64,000 nt of DNA from an uncultured Clostridia bacterium (GCA_947624745.1 CANQLR010000010.1:1-64000); one strand, 5' to 3'. Positions 1 through 8,170 are shown, numbered from the stretch's first letter. The notes: generated by a model from the sequence alone, not told the origin. Numbers and translations: made by a program.

Positions 1-338
1 GTGCGGTTCCAATATCTTGAAAAACGCTTTTCGCGGACAAGATGAAAGCGGTAGTTGCCTTTTAACTCTGCGGCAAGGCGGGAGATATACGGCAAAGAAC
101 ATAGAAAAGGCAGAAGCCCGACAAACCACAGCGCCTTATCGGGCGTGCAAAATATGGGAGCGGAATTGGTTGATCTGCCCAAAAGCTCCTCCCGGCTGTC
201 CGAAAATCGGTTGAGGATCAGTGTGCTGCCGTTTCGCTCCAAGGTCGGGCAGGGCGTTAAAAGCAGCAAAATTACCGTTATCAGCGCCGCGAAAACATAT
301 CCCGAAATTGTATAAACCACTTCTTTTTTACTTCCCAT
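1..338 (-). CDS. Membrane protein, 3' part outside the window
   Basis: Partial gene running off the left edge; about 112 codons are visible. It begins with ATG at 338 (MGSKKEVVYTISGY), four bases after the stop of the upstream lipoprotein gene, with a GGAGAAGG ribosome site inside that gene's end. A hydrophobic segment at about residues 9-26 (GYVFAALITVILLLL) and a second near residues 70-87 (ALWFVGLLPFLCSLPYI) suggest an inner-membrane protein with a short external loop. I do not recognise the family. It is the fourth gene of an ECF sigma / anti-sigma operon, so it probably belongs to that envelope-related regulon. The C-terminus is not visible. Confidence 0.6.
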   Translation of the reverse strand, partial: MGSKKEVVYTISGYVFAALITVILLLLTPCPTLERNGSTLILNRFSDSREELLGRSTNSAPIFCTPDKALWFVGLLPFLCSLPYISRLAAELKGNYRFHLVREKRFSRYWNR

Positions 339-342
339 CGGT

Positions 343-1704
343 TCACCTTCTCTCCGTTCTGCCGTAAGCCATAGCGATCAGCTCGCCCGAGACGGCGTCG
401 ACAAAATACATCTCCGGCTGTTCGCCCGAAAACGCTGAAGCATCAGTCTTGAAGCACCAATAAGGGCGAATTTCAAGCTCGCAGTCCATTATCGCTTCGT
501 CCTTGTAATAAGCGGGGTATTCCCACATCGACCAGTAGATATAATCCTTGCAGACGGGAGCATAGTTAAGCTCGGCGGTAAGCGTAAGATTCGCGTTTGA
601 TGCGAGTTTTGACGAGAGCAGATCCGCAGCTTCTCCAAGGGTCAGCAAATCGTCGCCGCCGTCTGTCGCGGCATCTTTTTTGAATGAAAAATCCTTTATA
701 AATCGGGTCAGCACTTCTTTTTCCGCACACCAGCAGACGATATTGTTCGGGAGTAAAAACGGCAGACCGCTTTTGACCGCGTTATCGTCGCTGTAATAGT
801 CGCGGTCGGTATCGAAGAAGTTTCCGTTTTCGTCCTGCTTCGTGATCTGAAACAGATACCCGAAAGTATCCCTCGGCAGGGCTTTTACAAACACGGTTTT
901 AACGCTGTATGAAAACTTTTCGGGGTCGGACAGCGCGATCTCGGTGTTGTAAAAATTCTCGACAAACGCGATAGCTTCTTTAAGATTCCAGTCGGCGCCG
1001 TCATACATCGTATAGCTTAAATCTTCGGGGATCTCCGCATAGTCGGTATCGTATCTCTCCACCGTTTCAAAACTGTCGTGATAATATGTATTTTCGGGGA
1101 TTTTATCTCCCACCGCCGAGCCCCACATAGCGCCCGTGGAGTTAGATACCGTGCTCAGCCACTCGTCGCGGTATCCGTTTGGTCTGAACGCGTCCAGATC
1201 ATATGGCAGAGAGTTTTTGGCGATGATCGTTCCGTCAGCATTTCTTGTCGGCTCGGTCGTCACGGGCTCGTCCTCGTAATATGGGTCGCCGACTTGGGAA
1301 TGCCGCCAAAGCGATTCGTCGTGAACGTCGTATTTGTCGCCGAAAATGTATTCCGCAAAGGCGTAGACGTCGAAATCCTCCGCCCGCCCCGCCGTGACGT
1401 CATATGTCGGCATAACGCTTCCCTCGCCGACCCGCGCTCGCTCGACGGTTATATTTTTGTAGGTCTTTTGCAGGTCATAGTCAAGCTGCGCGCGGATAGT
1501 ATCTACGTTTCCGCGCTCTGCGGGCTGAACGGCGGTTTCCGTATCGATTGTATTGCCGACATCATCTGTCGAGGGAGCGGTAATAACCACCGGCGCAGTT
1601 GCTTCGGTCTCGCTTTCTTTAAGGCTTTCGGGCATTTCTGCGCAGGACGAAAGCATCAAAGCCGCAAGCAGCAAGGCAGCCGTTCTTTTAAACTTCTTAA
1701 TCAT
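343..1704 (-). CDS. Secreted lipoprotein of the ECF sigma operon
   Basis: Predicted lipoprotein of 453 residues. I take the start at MIKKFKRTAALL because AAGGAGG lies just upstream; an upstream in-frame ATG is possible. The signal peptide ends in a lipobox, LMLSSC, with Cys21 as the lipidated residue. A Thr/Glu-rich linker follows (about residues 22-55), then an acidic globular region with many Tyr and Trp. The last ~50 residues (RPYWCFKTD...YFVDAVSGELIAM) resemble the end of PepSY/YpeB-like domains, but this is weak. The ATG overlaps the stop of the membrane gene before it by 8 bases, so the two are translationally coupled. Exact function unknown. Confidence 0.7.
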   Translation of the reverse strand: MIKKFKRTAALLLAALMLSSCAEMPESLKESETEATAPVVITAPSTDDVGNTIDTETAVQPAERGNVDTIRAQLDYDLQKTYKNITVERARVGEGSVMPTYDVTAGRAEDFDVYAFAEYIFGDKYDVHDESLWRHSQVGDPYYEDEPVTTEPTRNADGTIIAKNSLPYDLDAFRPNGYRDEWLSTVSNSTGAMWGSAVGDKIPENTYYHDSFETVERYDTDYAEIPEDLSYTMYDGADWNLKEAIAFVENFYNTEIALSDPEKFSYSVKTVFVKALPRDTFGYLFQITKQDENGNFFDTDRDYYSDDNAVKSGLPFLLPNNIVCWCAEKEVLTRFIKDFSFKKDAATDGGDDLLTLGEAADLLSSKLASNANLTLTAELNYAPVCKDYIYWSMWEYPAYYKDEAIMDCELEIRPYWCFKTDASAFSGEQPEMYFVDAVSGELIAMAYGRTERR

Positions 1705-2716
1705 TATTTTCCTCCTTATCAAATTCAAATTTTACTCCGTGGAACGCGACCGACTCTATCTCCGAAATGTCGACCGGCGCGGTGAAACCGACATATTCGC
1801 AGTATTCGCCCGTGTCCTGGTCAATCCAGCCGTTCTGCGAGCGCAAAAGCCCCGTGTCGAAGTCCTGAACCGAGCCGTCGCGCATATAAACCGCCAAGTT
1901 GCGCGGCTTTAAATAGTCGTCGCCCTTTTCAATCCCGAACATATTAACGGGGTCGTCGCTCATCGTAAAAAGCATTCCGAGCGGGGAAAGCTCCGCGGAT
2001 ACGGTTATGCCCTCGATCTCGGCAGATTCAGCCGAGCGAACCGATTCAAGAATGTTCAGATCTTCTTTTTTGACGTCAAAGATTAGCTCGCCGTCCGAAA
2101 GAGAGACATAATCCGAATAACCGCCGTCGGAATAATATCCGAACCCGCCGAGGGTGATTTTTCCGCCGCCGTCGGGAATCTCGGCAAAGCCGAAGTTGTA
2201 GTAGCCGTAGGTGAAAACGCTCCCGCTTCGCGATAAAAGCGTCATGCCGCCTGTGCCGCCGTGGAAATCGTCAAGATACCGCCGAAACGTCGGAACGGCT
2301 TCGCTCGGAATTTCGCACCCGGACGCGTCGACCTCGACTATCGCGACGATATAATGCCCGTCGCAGGCGGTTTCGACAATGCTCGCGGTGAGATTATCCG
2401 CCGACGCGGTGATTATCTTATCACTTCCGTAAGCTTCGGTGCTGTCGATAATATCGGTATTCGTGCCGGAGCGCTCGACAGATTTTTCAAAGAACTGCTT
2501 AAGCCCGAAAAATCCCGTTCCGATCGCCGCGACGGTCATCGCCCCGGCTAAGATAAGCGCGAGCGCCGCTGCCGCAGCAAAGGGCAGGCGGAGGTATTTT
2601 GATCTTGAGCCTGCGCTCTCCCTCTCCGCAAGGCAGATACGGCGGTAAGCGGCCTGCTTCCGGCTTTCGTCGAGGGCAAGAGCTCGCATCGCCCGTTTGT
2701 AATCGTTAAGCTGCAT
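1697..2716 (-). CDS. DUF4179-like membrane anti-sigma candidate
   Basis: 339 residues. A short basic, helical cytoplasmic N-terminus (residues 1-42) precedes one transmembrane helix (LPFAAAAALALILAGAMTVA, about 44-66). The remainder is extracytoplasmic and beta-rich, with many Gly, Tyr and Asp. This single-pass architecture directly downstream of an ECF sigma factor is typical of anti-sigma factors of the DUF4179/RsiV-like kind: the N-terminus would bind the sigma factor and the outer domain would sense an envelope signal. The gene starts 12 bases after the sigma gene and overlaps the following lipoprotein gene. Assignment as anti-sigma is inferred from position and topology. Confidence 0.7.
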   Translation of the reverse strand: MQLNDYKRAMRALALDESRKQAAYRRICLAERESAGSRSKYLRLPFAAAAALALILAGAMTVAAIGTGFFGLKQFFEKSVERSGTNTDIIDSTEAYGSDKIITASADNLTASIVETACDGHYIVAIVEVDASGCEIPSEAVPTFRRYLDDFHGGTGGMTLLSRSGSVFTYGYYNFGFAEIPDGGGKITLGGFGYYSDGGYSDYVSLSDGELIFDVKKEDLNILESVRSAESAEIEGITVSAELSPLGMLFTMSDDPVNMFGIEKGDDYLKPRNLAVYMRDGSVQDFDTGLLRSQNGWIDQDTGEYCEYVGFTAPVDISEIESVAFHGVKFEFDKEENND

Positions 2717-2728
2717 AATTATCCTCCT

Positions 2729-3190
2729 TCAGTCCGAAAGAAACGGCTCAAGCATTTTCCGCGCTCGTTCGAGCCGCTTTTTAACGGCGCTTTCGCTGAT
2801 CCCGAGAACCCGCGAGATCTCCCGCACGGACATGTCCTCGTAATAAAACATGTGGATAACGGCGCGGTATTTTTCGGGGAGGGACAGCACCAAATCAAGA
2901 ATCTCGGGGCTCGGGTCGGACGAAAATGGCTGCGACTCGGGAGCGTTCCGAACGATTTTTGAGTGCCGCAAAAAGTTTTTGCACTTATTTATTGTGACCC
3001 GTATCAGCCACGCCTTTTCGTGCTCGGGAGAGGCGAATTTCGGCCGCGCCTCGATATATTTCAGGAAGACCTCACAGGCGATATCCTGCGCGTCGCAAAT
3101 GTTTTTGAGGTAGCTGAAAGCGATTTTTGAAAGGCTCTCGTAGTAGAGCTCAAACAGCTTTTCAGCGCCCCGGTTCTCATAATCGGCCAT
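2729..3190 (-). CDS. ECF-family RNA polymerase sigma factor
   Basis: 153 residues starting at MADYENRGAEKLFELYYES; the AAAGGA site 8 bases upstream decides this start over a longer frame. Region 2 (about residues 8-72) includes the DAQDIACEVFLKYIEARP helix and the EHEKAWLIRVTINKCKNFLR promoter-recognition segment. Region 4 (about 95-150) has LSLPEKYRAVIHMFYYEDMS followed by the helix-turn-helix REISRVLGISESAVKKRLER. This is the usual ECF layout and length. First gene of an operon with the anti-sigma candidate and a lipoprotein, implying response to an envelope condition. An AT-rich segment with TATTATAC lies upstream, but no clear ECF-type autoregulatory promoter was identified. Confidence 0.9.
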   Translation of the reverse strand: MADYENRGAEKLFELYYESLSKIAFSYLKNICDAQDIACEVFLKYIEARPKFASPEHEKAWLIRVTINKCKNFLRHSKIVRNAPESQPFSSDPSPEILDLVLSLPEKYRAVIHMFYYEDMSVREISRVLGISESAVKKRLERARKMLEPFLSD

Positions 3191-3293
3191 CGTTTCACGT
3201 CCTTTGTAATGAATACACTTTGGCGGGGGAAAAGGTGACGGGGAGGTATAATAATGCCAGAGGCTTTGCATCACACTTTTTATAAAACAATTT

Positions 3294-3331
3294 AAAAAAA
3301 GAGCACCCCTCATCAGGCTGCTCTTTTTATC
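3294..3331 (-). terminator. Rho-independent terminator after the solute-binding gene
   Basis: On the minus strand an AAAAAGAGCA / TGCTCTTTTT stem with a 13-base loop ends in a run of seven T. It lies about 100 bases downstream of the solute-binding lipoprotein gene and insulates it from the ECF sigma operon. Confidence 0.8.
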
Positions 3332-3432
3332 CCATAATATGTTACATCTTTAACCGTTTCATAACATCTTATGCTTACCGCACCGCACTATCTCTCAAAG
3401 CACTGTGCGTTCCCTATCCGACTGCCCCTCGC

Positions 3433-4929
3433 TTAGTCATTTCCCGCGGTCGGCATTGCGCTGTAGCCGTTCGCGATGAACTCGTCGACCTTGTTGTTGA
3501 GCTCGCCGATCTCATATTCGAGCGAATCGCCGAGGCTTTCCTTGAGCTGCGCCCAGGTCTGCGCGCCGGCAGCCGAGGTGGAGTGCGCGTTATCGTCGAA
3601 CTGAAGCACGCGAATGCCGATAGCCGAGCCGTAGCCGGCTTCCGCGTCGACGCCGTAGGTCAGGATAACGTTGTCGATACCCGAGTTGGCGAGCCTGTAG
3701 CACTCGTCGTACATTTCGAGCATCTCATCGGTCCAGAGGTAGGTGTGCTCGAGCTGATAGCGGTCGATACCCACAACGGTAGGATCGAGGACCTTGAAGC
3801 GGTCGCACATGGCAAGAAGCACCGCGGTGTCGTGATGAACGCCGCCCGCGATAAGGGCATAGCCGGTCGACTTGATGTCCTGATAGTAAACGCCGTCGCC
3901 GTTCGGGTCGCGAGGCATCGGGACGAACATCAGCTCGTTCGCCTCAACGTCGCCCCAGACCGCCGAGATGGTCTCGACAGGGCCGGTGAAGCCCCAGGAG
4001 CCTATCGGCTGGAAGAGGCACTGGCCTTCCTTCATACCGCCGCCGTCAACGCCGTTGCGGAGGGACCACCCGTTCCACCAAGGATAAACGACCTCGGCCT
4101 TGTTCAGATCGTAGAGGACCTGAGCGGCTCTTTCAAGCCTCGGGTCGTCGATGTTCGATACGAACTTGCCGGTCTCGGTGTCATATCCGATGGTGGGCAC
4201 GCCGGAGGAGTGCATGATCGCGCGGCCGAAGTACCAGCCGTCGAGGGCATAGCGGTCCTCGTTCTGGTCGGTGAAGTCCATGCACATGTCGCTGAAGACG
4301 TCCCAAGTCCACTCGTCGTTGGCGTAAAGCTCGGCGGGATCGTCGAAGCCCCACTCCTGGATAACTCTGCGGTTATACGGGCAGACGAGGTCGAAGGTCA
4401 TGTCGGTAAGTACGAAGTAGGTCTTGTCGCCGATGGAGAAATACTTCTCGGCGTAGTCCTTCATATCCGCCCACAGCGGGTCGGAGAAGTCGATATAATC
4501 GTTCACGGGGACTATCATGCCCTTTAAGGCCTTCATCGGGAAGAGCTCGGTGGAAGCGGGCGTGAAGTCGGGCGAGGTGCCTGCCAGAACAAGGTTGGCA
4601 AGCTGAGTGTAGCGCTCTTCCCAGGACGGGAACTCGATCCACTCGGTCTCGCAGCCGTATCTCTCGGTAAAGGTGAAGAAGCCGGTGTTTACGACCTCAT
4701 CCTCTCTGTAGTTGTGGAAATCCCAGTTAGAATACCATGTGGCGACCTGTCCCGCACCGGCGGCCGTTTCGGCGTCGGGGAGATATACGCCCGCGGCGTT
4801 CAGTATGGCTTCCGCGTCCTCGGTGGAAAGGGTGAGCTTAATGGGCTCTCTCCTGCTTCCGCCGCAGCCGACGAGCGCTATTACCAAAAGCGCGGCAAGC
4901 GTCAGAGCCAGAATTTTTTTGATTTTCAT
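3433..4929 (-). CDS. Orphan extracellular solute-binding lipoprotein (sugar ABC type), paralogue 1
   Basis: 498 residues starting at MKIKKILALTLAALL (GGAGGT 7 bases upstream). The signal peptide ends in the lipobox IALVGC, with Cys22 lipidated. The body resembles family 1 extracellular solute-binding proteins of sugar ABC importers: an early YNRRVIQEWGFDDPAELYA segment, WTWDVF, and a C-terminal segment with many Asp and Trp. A clear paralogue lies at 51.0-52.5 kb and shares long blocks (for example YNRR, EWGFDDPAELYANDEWTWDVF and TLSTED.EAILNAAGV). No permease or ATPase gene lies next to either copy, so the importer partner must be elsewhere or absent. Substrate unknown. Confidence 0.8.
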   Translation of the reverse strand: MKIKKILALTLAALLVIALVGCGGSRREPIKLTLSTEDAEAILNAAGVYLPDAETAAGAGQVATWYSNWDFHNYREDEVVNTGFFTFTERYGCETEWIEFPSWEERYTQLANLVLAGTSPDFTPASTELFPMKALKGMIVPVNDYIDFSDPLWADMKDYAEKYFSIGDKTYFVLTDMTFDLVCPYNRRVIQEWGFDDPAELYANDEWTWDVFSDMCMDFTDQNEDRYALDGWYFGRAIMHSSGVPTIGYDTETGKFVSNIDDPRLERAAQVLYDLNKAEVVYPWWNGWSLRNGVDGGGMKEGQCLFQPIGSWGFTGPVETISAVWGDVEANELMFVPMPRDPNGDGVYYQDIKSTGYALIAGGVHHDTAVLLAMCDRFKVLDPTVVGIDRYQLEHTYLWTDEMLEMYDECYRLANSGIDNVILTYGVDAEAGYGSAIGIRVLQFDDNAHSTSAAGAQTWAQLKESLGDSLEYEIGELNNKVDEFIANGYSAMPTAGND

Positions 4930-4979
4930 AGTTGACCTCCATTTCATTGCGCCTCAAGTGCGCAAAAAGTTACATATAG

Positions 4980-5066
4980 ATTATAGCACCATTCCGAAAA
5001 ATCTTCAATCATAAATTTCTACAAGATTACGCTGTTGATTTTGTGTATTATATCAACAAAATGCTG
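4980..5066 (-). promoter_or_regulatory. Promoter and palindromic operator candidate for the solute-binding gene
   Basis: Minus-strand promoter: -10 TATAAT at 4980-4985 and -35 TTGAAG at 5003-5008, with a 17-base spacer. Farther upstream, at about 5041-5065, is a palindrome with 7-base arms (ATTTTGT / ACAAAAT) around an AT-rich centre that itself contains TATAAT. It could be an operator for a sugar-responsive repressor; that role is inferred. Confidence 0.6.
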
Positions 5067-5135
5067 ATGATATGTCAATTTCAGATAGCAGGCATCAAAA
5101 AACGCAGCCGCCGAAACGACAGCTGCGCTTAATTT

Positions 5136-6161
5136 TTACTCTTCTGCCGAGCTTTCCGGCGGCTCGGTCTGCGAGGCCCTCTGCCTGTCCCTTTCCAGCC
5201 TCGACATATAAAGCGACATCTGCGGGTCCATGAACCTCTGCGCGGTGGTCGTCGCCTCGGTCGTCTCGCTTATGTCGGTCACGTCCGGCTCTGTGGCTCT
5301 CGGCTGCTGCTCCTCTTCGGGGGCGGTGGTCTCCTCCGGCTCGTCGGGCTCCGGCTCGGTCTCCTCGGTGGTCATCTCTGCCGTAACGCGCGCCCTGCGC
5401 TCGCTTAAGCTTTCCGTCTCGACGTAAAGCACCGCGCCGTTATACCATATCGACGACCAGCCGTCCTCGAAGCTCTCGATGACCTCTACCCGCTCGTTGG
5501 TGTAGAAATACCCTATTATCATCGAGTCCTGATCCGGCGTGAGGCGTATATACGCGGTCTTCGCGGCATACATTCTCGTCGTCTCCTCCGGCTCGGTCTG
5601 TGTCCCGGTCTCGACAGCCGGAACCGTCGTGGGCGCTTCTGTCGTCGGGGGAGCGGTCGTAATCGGCCTCTCTGTAGTCGTGACCGGCGGCTCGGTGACG
5701 GCAGGTTCGGTCACCGCGGGCAGGGGCTCGGTCTCCTCCGTATCCTCGGTTTCGGCCCTTGTTTCGCACAGCCCGAGGGCGTTTCCCGCGCTGCGAAGCC
5801 TATCGCCGAGCGGCAGCTCCTCCTTATAATAGGACTGGAGCTCTCTAAGATACTCCCCGCTCGGCAGCTTTTCGAGCCGAAGCGTCGGGGCCTTTCCGCC
5901 CCTCGACAAAAACGCGAAGCTAAGTGACATCATGACGATAACGAGGCTTAAAACGGCGAAGGATATGAGGTCGGCCTCCGAGCGTCGGGCGCTGCTGAAC
6001 AGTCCCGAAAACAGCGACTGCACGCGGTTCTGCTCCTTTTTTATGACCTCGGTGTATTTCTGGTCAAACTCGTCGCCCTTTTTTCCGATCTCAAACCTCG
6101 GGACGGACCTTTCGGGCGCCGCCTGCGGGGCTTGAGGGGATTTTCTTTTCTTTTTCGCCAT
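5136..6161 (-). CDS. Membrane-anchored SH3-like protein with remnant DHHW/AlgJ-like N-terminal segment
   Basis: 341 residues starting at MAKKKRKSPQAPQAAP (GGAGGCGGGAGA before the ATG). A basic cytoplasmic tail of about 65 residues precedes one transmembrane helix (ISFAVLSLVIVMMSLSFAFL). Just outside, the segment PSGEYLRELQSYYKEELPLGDRL followed by SAGNALG closely matches the start of DHHW/AlgJ-type acetylation partners (SG.Y..D...Y..D.FP.RD...), but the rest of that catalytic domain is absent. It is replaced by a Thr/Pro/Glu-rich linker, a bacterial SH3-like repeat (about residues 200-260: AYIRLTPDQDSMIIGYF...) and a second acidic Thr/Glu-rich tail. It lies 11 bases after an MBOAT-like gene, the usual partner of DHHW proteins. 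It may bind or organise cell wall or glycan material. Confidence 0.6.
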   Translation of the reverse strand: MAKKKRKSPQAPQAAPERSVPRFEIGKKGDEFDQKYTEVIKKEQNRVQSLFSGLFSSARRSEADLISFAVLSLVIVMMSLSFAFLSRGGKAPTLRLEKLPSGEYLRELQSYYKEELPLGDRLRSAGNALGLCETRAETEDTEETEPLPAVTEPAVTEPPVTTTERPITTAPPTTEAPTTVPAVETGTQTEPEETTRMYAAKTAYIRLTPDQDSMIIGYFYTNERVEVIESFEDGWSSIWYNGAVLYVETESLSERRARVTAEMTTEETEPEPDEPEETTAPEEEQQPRATEPDVTDISETTEATTTAQRFMDPQMSLYMSRLERDRQRASQTEPPESSAEE

Positions 6162-6172
6162 TCTCCCGCCTC

Positions 6173-7483
6173 CTATCTCAGCGCCGCTGCCGCCGCCAAA
6201 ACAAGCAGCGCGCAGCAGGCCGCGGTCTCGCAAAGCTTATACGCAAAATAGAAGCTCTCGCTCCCGTCCGCCCTTTCCCTCACCCTTTCGGCGATCATCT
6301 TCGCCGGCGGAGAGACGAGCGCCGCGCCTATGATAAGCCACGGAAGGCGGCGTAAAAGCTCGTAATTCAAAATATATGTGATGTCGTAATCATACGCCGA
6401 GGGCGAGGTCAGCGAGCCGAAAGCCCTCGCTATCCCCTTGGGCGATCGGAACGCCAAAAGCAGGAACGCAAGTATGCAGACTGTCGCCGCGAACACCGTT
6501 TTTACGGCCTTCGGCAGACCCTCCGGCGCGCACCGTTCGAGAGCGATCCCGATTATAATAAGGCAGAACGCCCCGGCCGCACCGAGCCCGAGGCCGATGA
6601 GACCCCCTGTGATAACGCAAAGCGGCGCCAAAAGCGTGATGAATCCCCCGAAGCTTCGGGCGGAAAAGATGTCGGCGATAAAGTCGGAAAACCCCGGCAT
6701 AAGGCAGTCGGCGTGCTCGCCGAGGGTCGCTTTAAAGCCGAAATACGGGTAATCTGCGGCCGCCCTGTAGCCGTAGACGAGGGAGATCCCCCGCGACATG
6801 CTCACGAAAGCCGAAACGCAGACATATGCGCCGAGCGCGGTCACGATAAACGAGACGAGCGGGTTTGCCCAAGGGTAGGCAGAATATTCGGTCGACGCAA
6901 GCCGCACCGAATCGCAGGAAAGCGCGCATACCGCGCCGAGCGCGAAGCCCTTTACGAACAGCGCGACCCCCTCGGAGGAGCGCTTTAAAACCGGCCTGCG
7001 CGAGGCTATCTCCCCCCGAACGTCTTTGTAAGGCCGAAGCTGCGGGATCAGCATATTCTCAAACGAAATAAGATATACCGCGAGGCGGGCGAAGCTTCGC
7101 TCGGCGGGCTCGAACTCGGACACCTCTTTAAGATAGTGCATCGCCCGAAGCGAGAAACCGACAAACCCGACCGACAGAAGCGCGTGGGTGAGGCTCCCCC
7201 TGTCGGGGAGGAAGTATATCGCCAAAAACGAGGTCGCCGCGGCGACGGCATCCCCCAAAAGCTCAAAAATTTTCCCGGAGCGCTCCAAAACCCGGCCGAA
7301 AACGTATATCAGGGCGACGGAGGCGAGTATCAGAAGGTACTGCCACGGCCTGCCCCAGACGATGAACAGCAACGAAAAAACGAGGGAGAACGCGTTTTTC
7401 GACCAGTCCTCGCCGCAGGTGAAGGCGAGTATCACGCTTATCGGCAGAAAGCAAAAGACAAACATGACGTCGGTAAAAATCAT
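6173..7483 (-). CDS. MBOAT-like membrane protein lacking the catalytic histidine region
   Basis: 436 residues starting at MIFTDVMFVFCFLPISVILA (AAGGAGGGTC upstream). The N-terminus follows the AlgI/MBOAT pattern closely: FCFLPISVILAFTC, KNAFSLVFSLLFIVWGRP, then LLILASVALIYVFG. A central PQLRPYKDVRGEI segment matches the conserved SGPI.RY.D element, and the C-terminus (LLLAFRSPKGIARAFGSL...LRRLPWLIIGAALVSPP) matches the MBOAT end. The segment where MBOATs carry the FWRRWHISLS.W motif with the essential His is replaced by FGFKATLGEHADCLMPGFSD. About ten transmembrane helices. O-acyl transfer is therefore unlikely; it may be a scaffold or binding partner. Paired with the downstream SH3-like gene. 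Confidence 0.65.
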   Translation of the reverse strand: MIFTDVMFVFCFLPISVILAFTCGEDWSKNAFSLVFSLLFIVWGRPWQYLLILASVALIYVFGRVLERSGKIFELLGDAVAAATSFLAIYFLPDRGSLTHALLSVGFVGFSLRAMHYLKEVSEFEPAERSFARLAVYLISFENMLIPQLRPYKDVRGEIASRRPVLKRSSEGVALFVKGFALGAVCALSCDSVRLASTEYSAYPWANPLVSFIVTALGAYVCVSAFVSMSRGISLVYGYRAAADYPYFGFKATLGEHADCLMPGFSDFIADIFSARSFGGFITLLAPLCVITGGLIGLGLGAAGAFCLIIIGIALERCAPEGLPKAVKTVFAATVCILAFLLLAFRSPKGIARAFGSLTSPSAYDYDITYILNYELLRRLPWLIIGAALVSPPAKMIAERVRERADGSESFYFAYKLCETAACCALLVLAAAAALR

Positions 7484-7631
7484 CCGTGACCCTCCTTTTC
7501 GGCATATCGGCAGACATTTCGGAAAAAATATCCGCATAGACGATTTTATTATAGCAGAGTTTAGCGGAAAAGTCAAGGAAAGCAGCACTATTAGAAGATA
7601 GAGAATAGAAGATAGAGGATAGAGGTTGAAC

Positions 7632-7850
7632 TTACCGGTAGAGAGATAAATTGAAAAGGTTTCGCCGGCCTTTCCTCAAAAGGCCGCGGGGTCGAGGGGC
7701 AGCGCCCCTCGTCGCCCGTCGCAACGGGCGAAATCCCCTACGCGTTAGCGAGCGCAGGACGGGGAGAAAAAATCTGTCCGGTGGACAGTTTTTTCGTGGG
7801 GAGACCCTCGCCGGGGGTCTCCCCGTTTGCCGAGCGATGAGCGAGGCAAA
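7632..7850 (+). repeat. Dispersed GC-rich repeat, copy C
   Basis: The block begins GAGAGATAAATTGAAAAGG and contains the hairpin CGCCCGTCGCAACGGGCG, then GGGGAGACCC...GGGTCTCCCC, ending in the 25-bp TTTGCC box at 7826. It is strongly similar to 13129-13393 (same strand) and 44379-44594 (opposite strand). Reading frames through it are products of the repeat and are not called as genes. Confidence 0.8.
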
Positions 7851-8024
7851 GAGAAGAATGAGGTTACATCTAAGGTAGACGGTTGCGCACAAAGCGGGGT
7901 GTTCGCTCCCTATTTGCCGAGCGATGAGCGAGGCAAAGAAAAGGCGGAGCTTAGCAGATAATGCAGATGATGCGCTGTGGGTGGGGCGGCGGCTCCTTAT
8001 TTGCCGAGCGATGAGCGAGGCAAA
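7826..8024 (+). repeat. Array of three 25-bp TTTGCC...GGCAAA boxes at an 87-bp period
   Basis: Identical 25-bp boxes (TTTGCC GAGCGATGAGCGA GGCAAA, with 6-bp inverted ends around a direct repeat of GAGCGA) lie at 7826-7850, 7913-7937 and 8000-8024. They are separated by two intervals of exactly 62 bases. The intervals share sequence at their ends (gAaaAgg...; ...ctcctta), so this is a tandem duplication rather than a CRISPR array. The same box occurs at 13369 and twice at 44293-44403 at an 86-bp period. Confidence 0.85.
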
Positions 8025-8075
8025 CTCTGCACGCAGTTGGGGCTATAGCTCAACGCGGAGCTTGCGCTGGCGGCG

Positions 8076-8170
8076 GGGGCGAAGCCCCGAGGCGGCAGCT
8101 CTGCTGCCGCCGTGCCCGACCCGCTTGCGGGTCGGGCGGTGCGCACGGAGTGCGCACACGGGGCTTCGCC
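8076..8170 (+). repeat. Triple-hairpin module 1
   Basis: GGGGCGAAGCCCC is followed by three adjacent perfect hairpins: GGCGGCAGC/GCTGCCGCC (8091-8111), GCCCGACCCGC/GCGGGTCGGGC (8114-8137) and GTGCGCAC/GTGCGCAC (8139-8157). GGGGCTTCGCC closes the module and CTGCACTTTGCTGCGGTG follows. Same plan as the modules at 8280, 8608 and 13447, with different stem sequences. Confidence 0.85.

Noticed and set aside
3583-4527. Long plus-strand frame opposite the solute-binding gene
   Set aside because: It is the antisense shadow of a GC-rich coding sequence with a strong lipoprotein on the minus strand; the same pattern occurs opposite the paralogue at 51.2-52.1 kb.
7826-8024. CRISPR array (25-bp repeats, 62-bp spacers)
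   Set aside because: Spacers are homologous to each other at their ends and to spacers at 44.3 kb, no cas genes are present, and only three repeats occur; this is a tandem duplication.
8035-8065. tRNA-like start GGGGCTATAGCTCAACGCGG
   Set aside because: No T-arm, anticodon arm or acceptor pairing follows; the sequence belongs to the repeat module and recurs in degenerate form near 8400.
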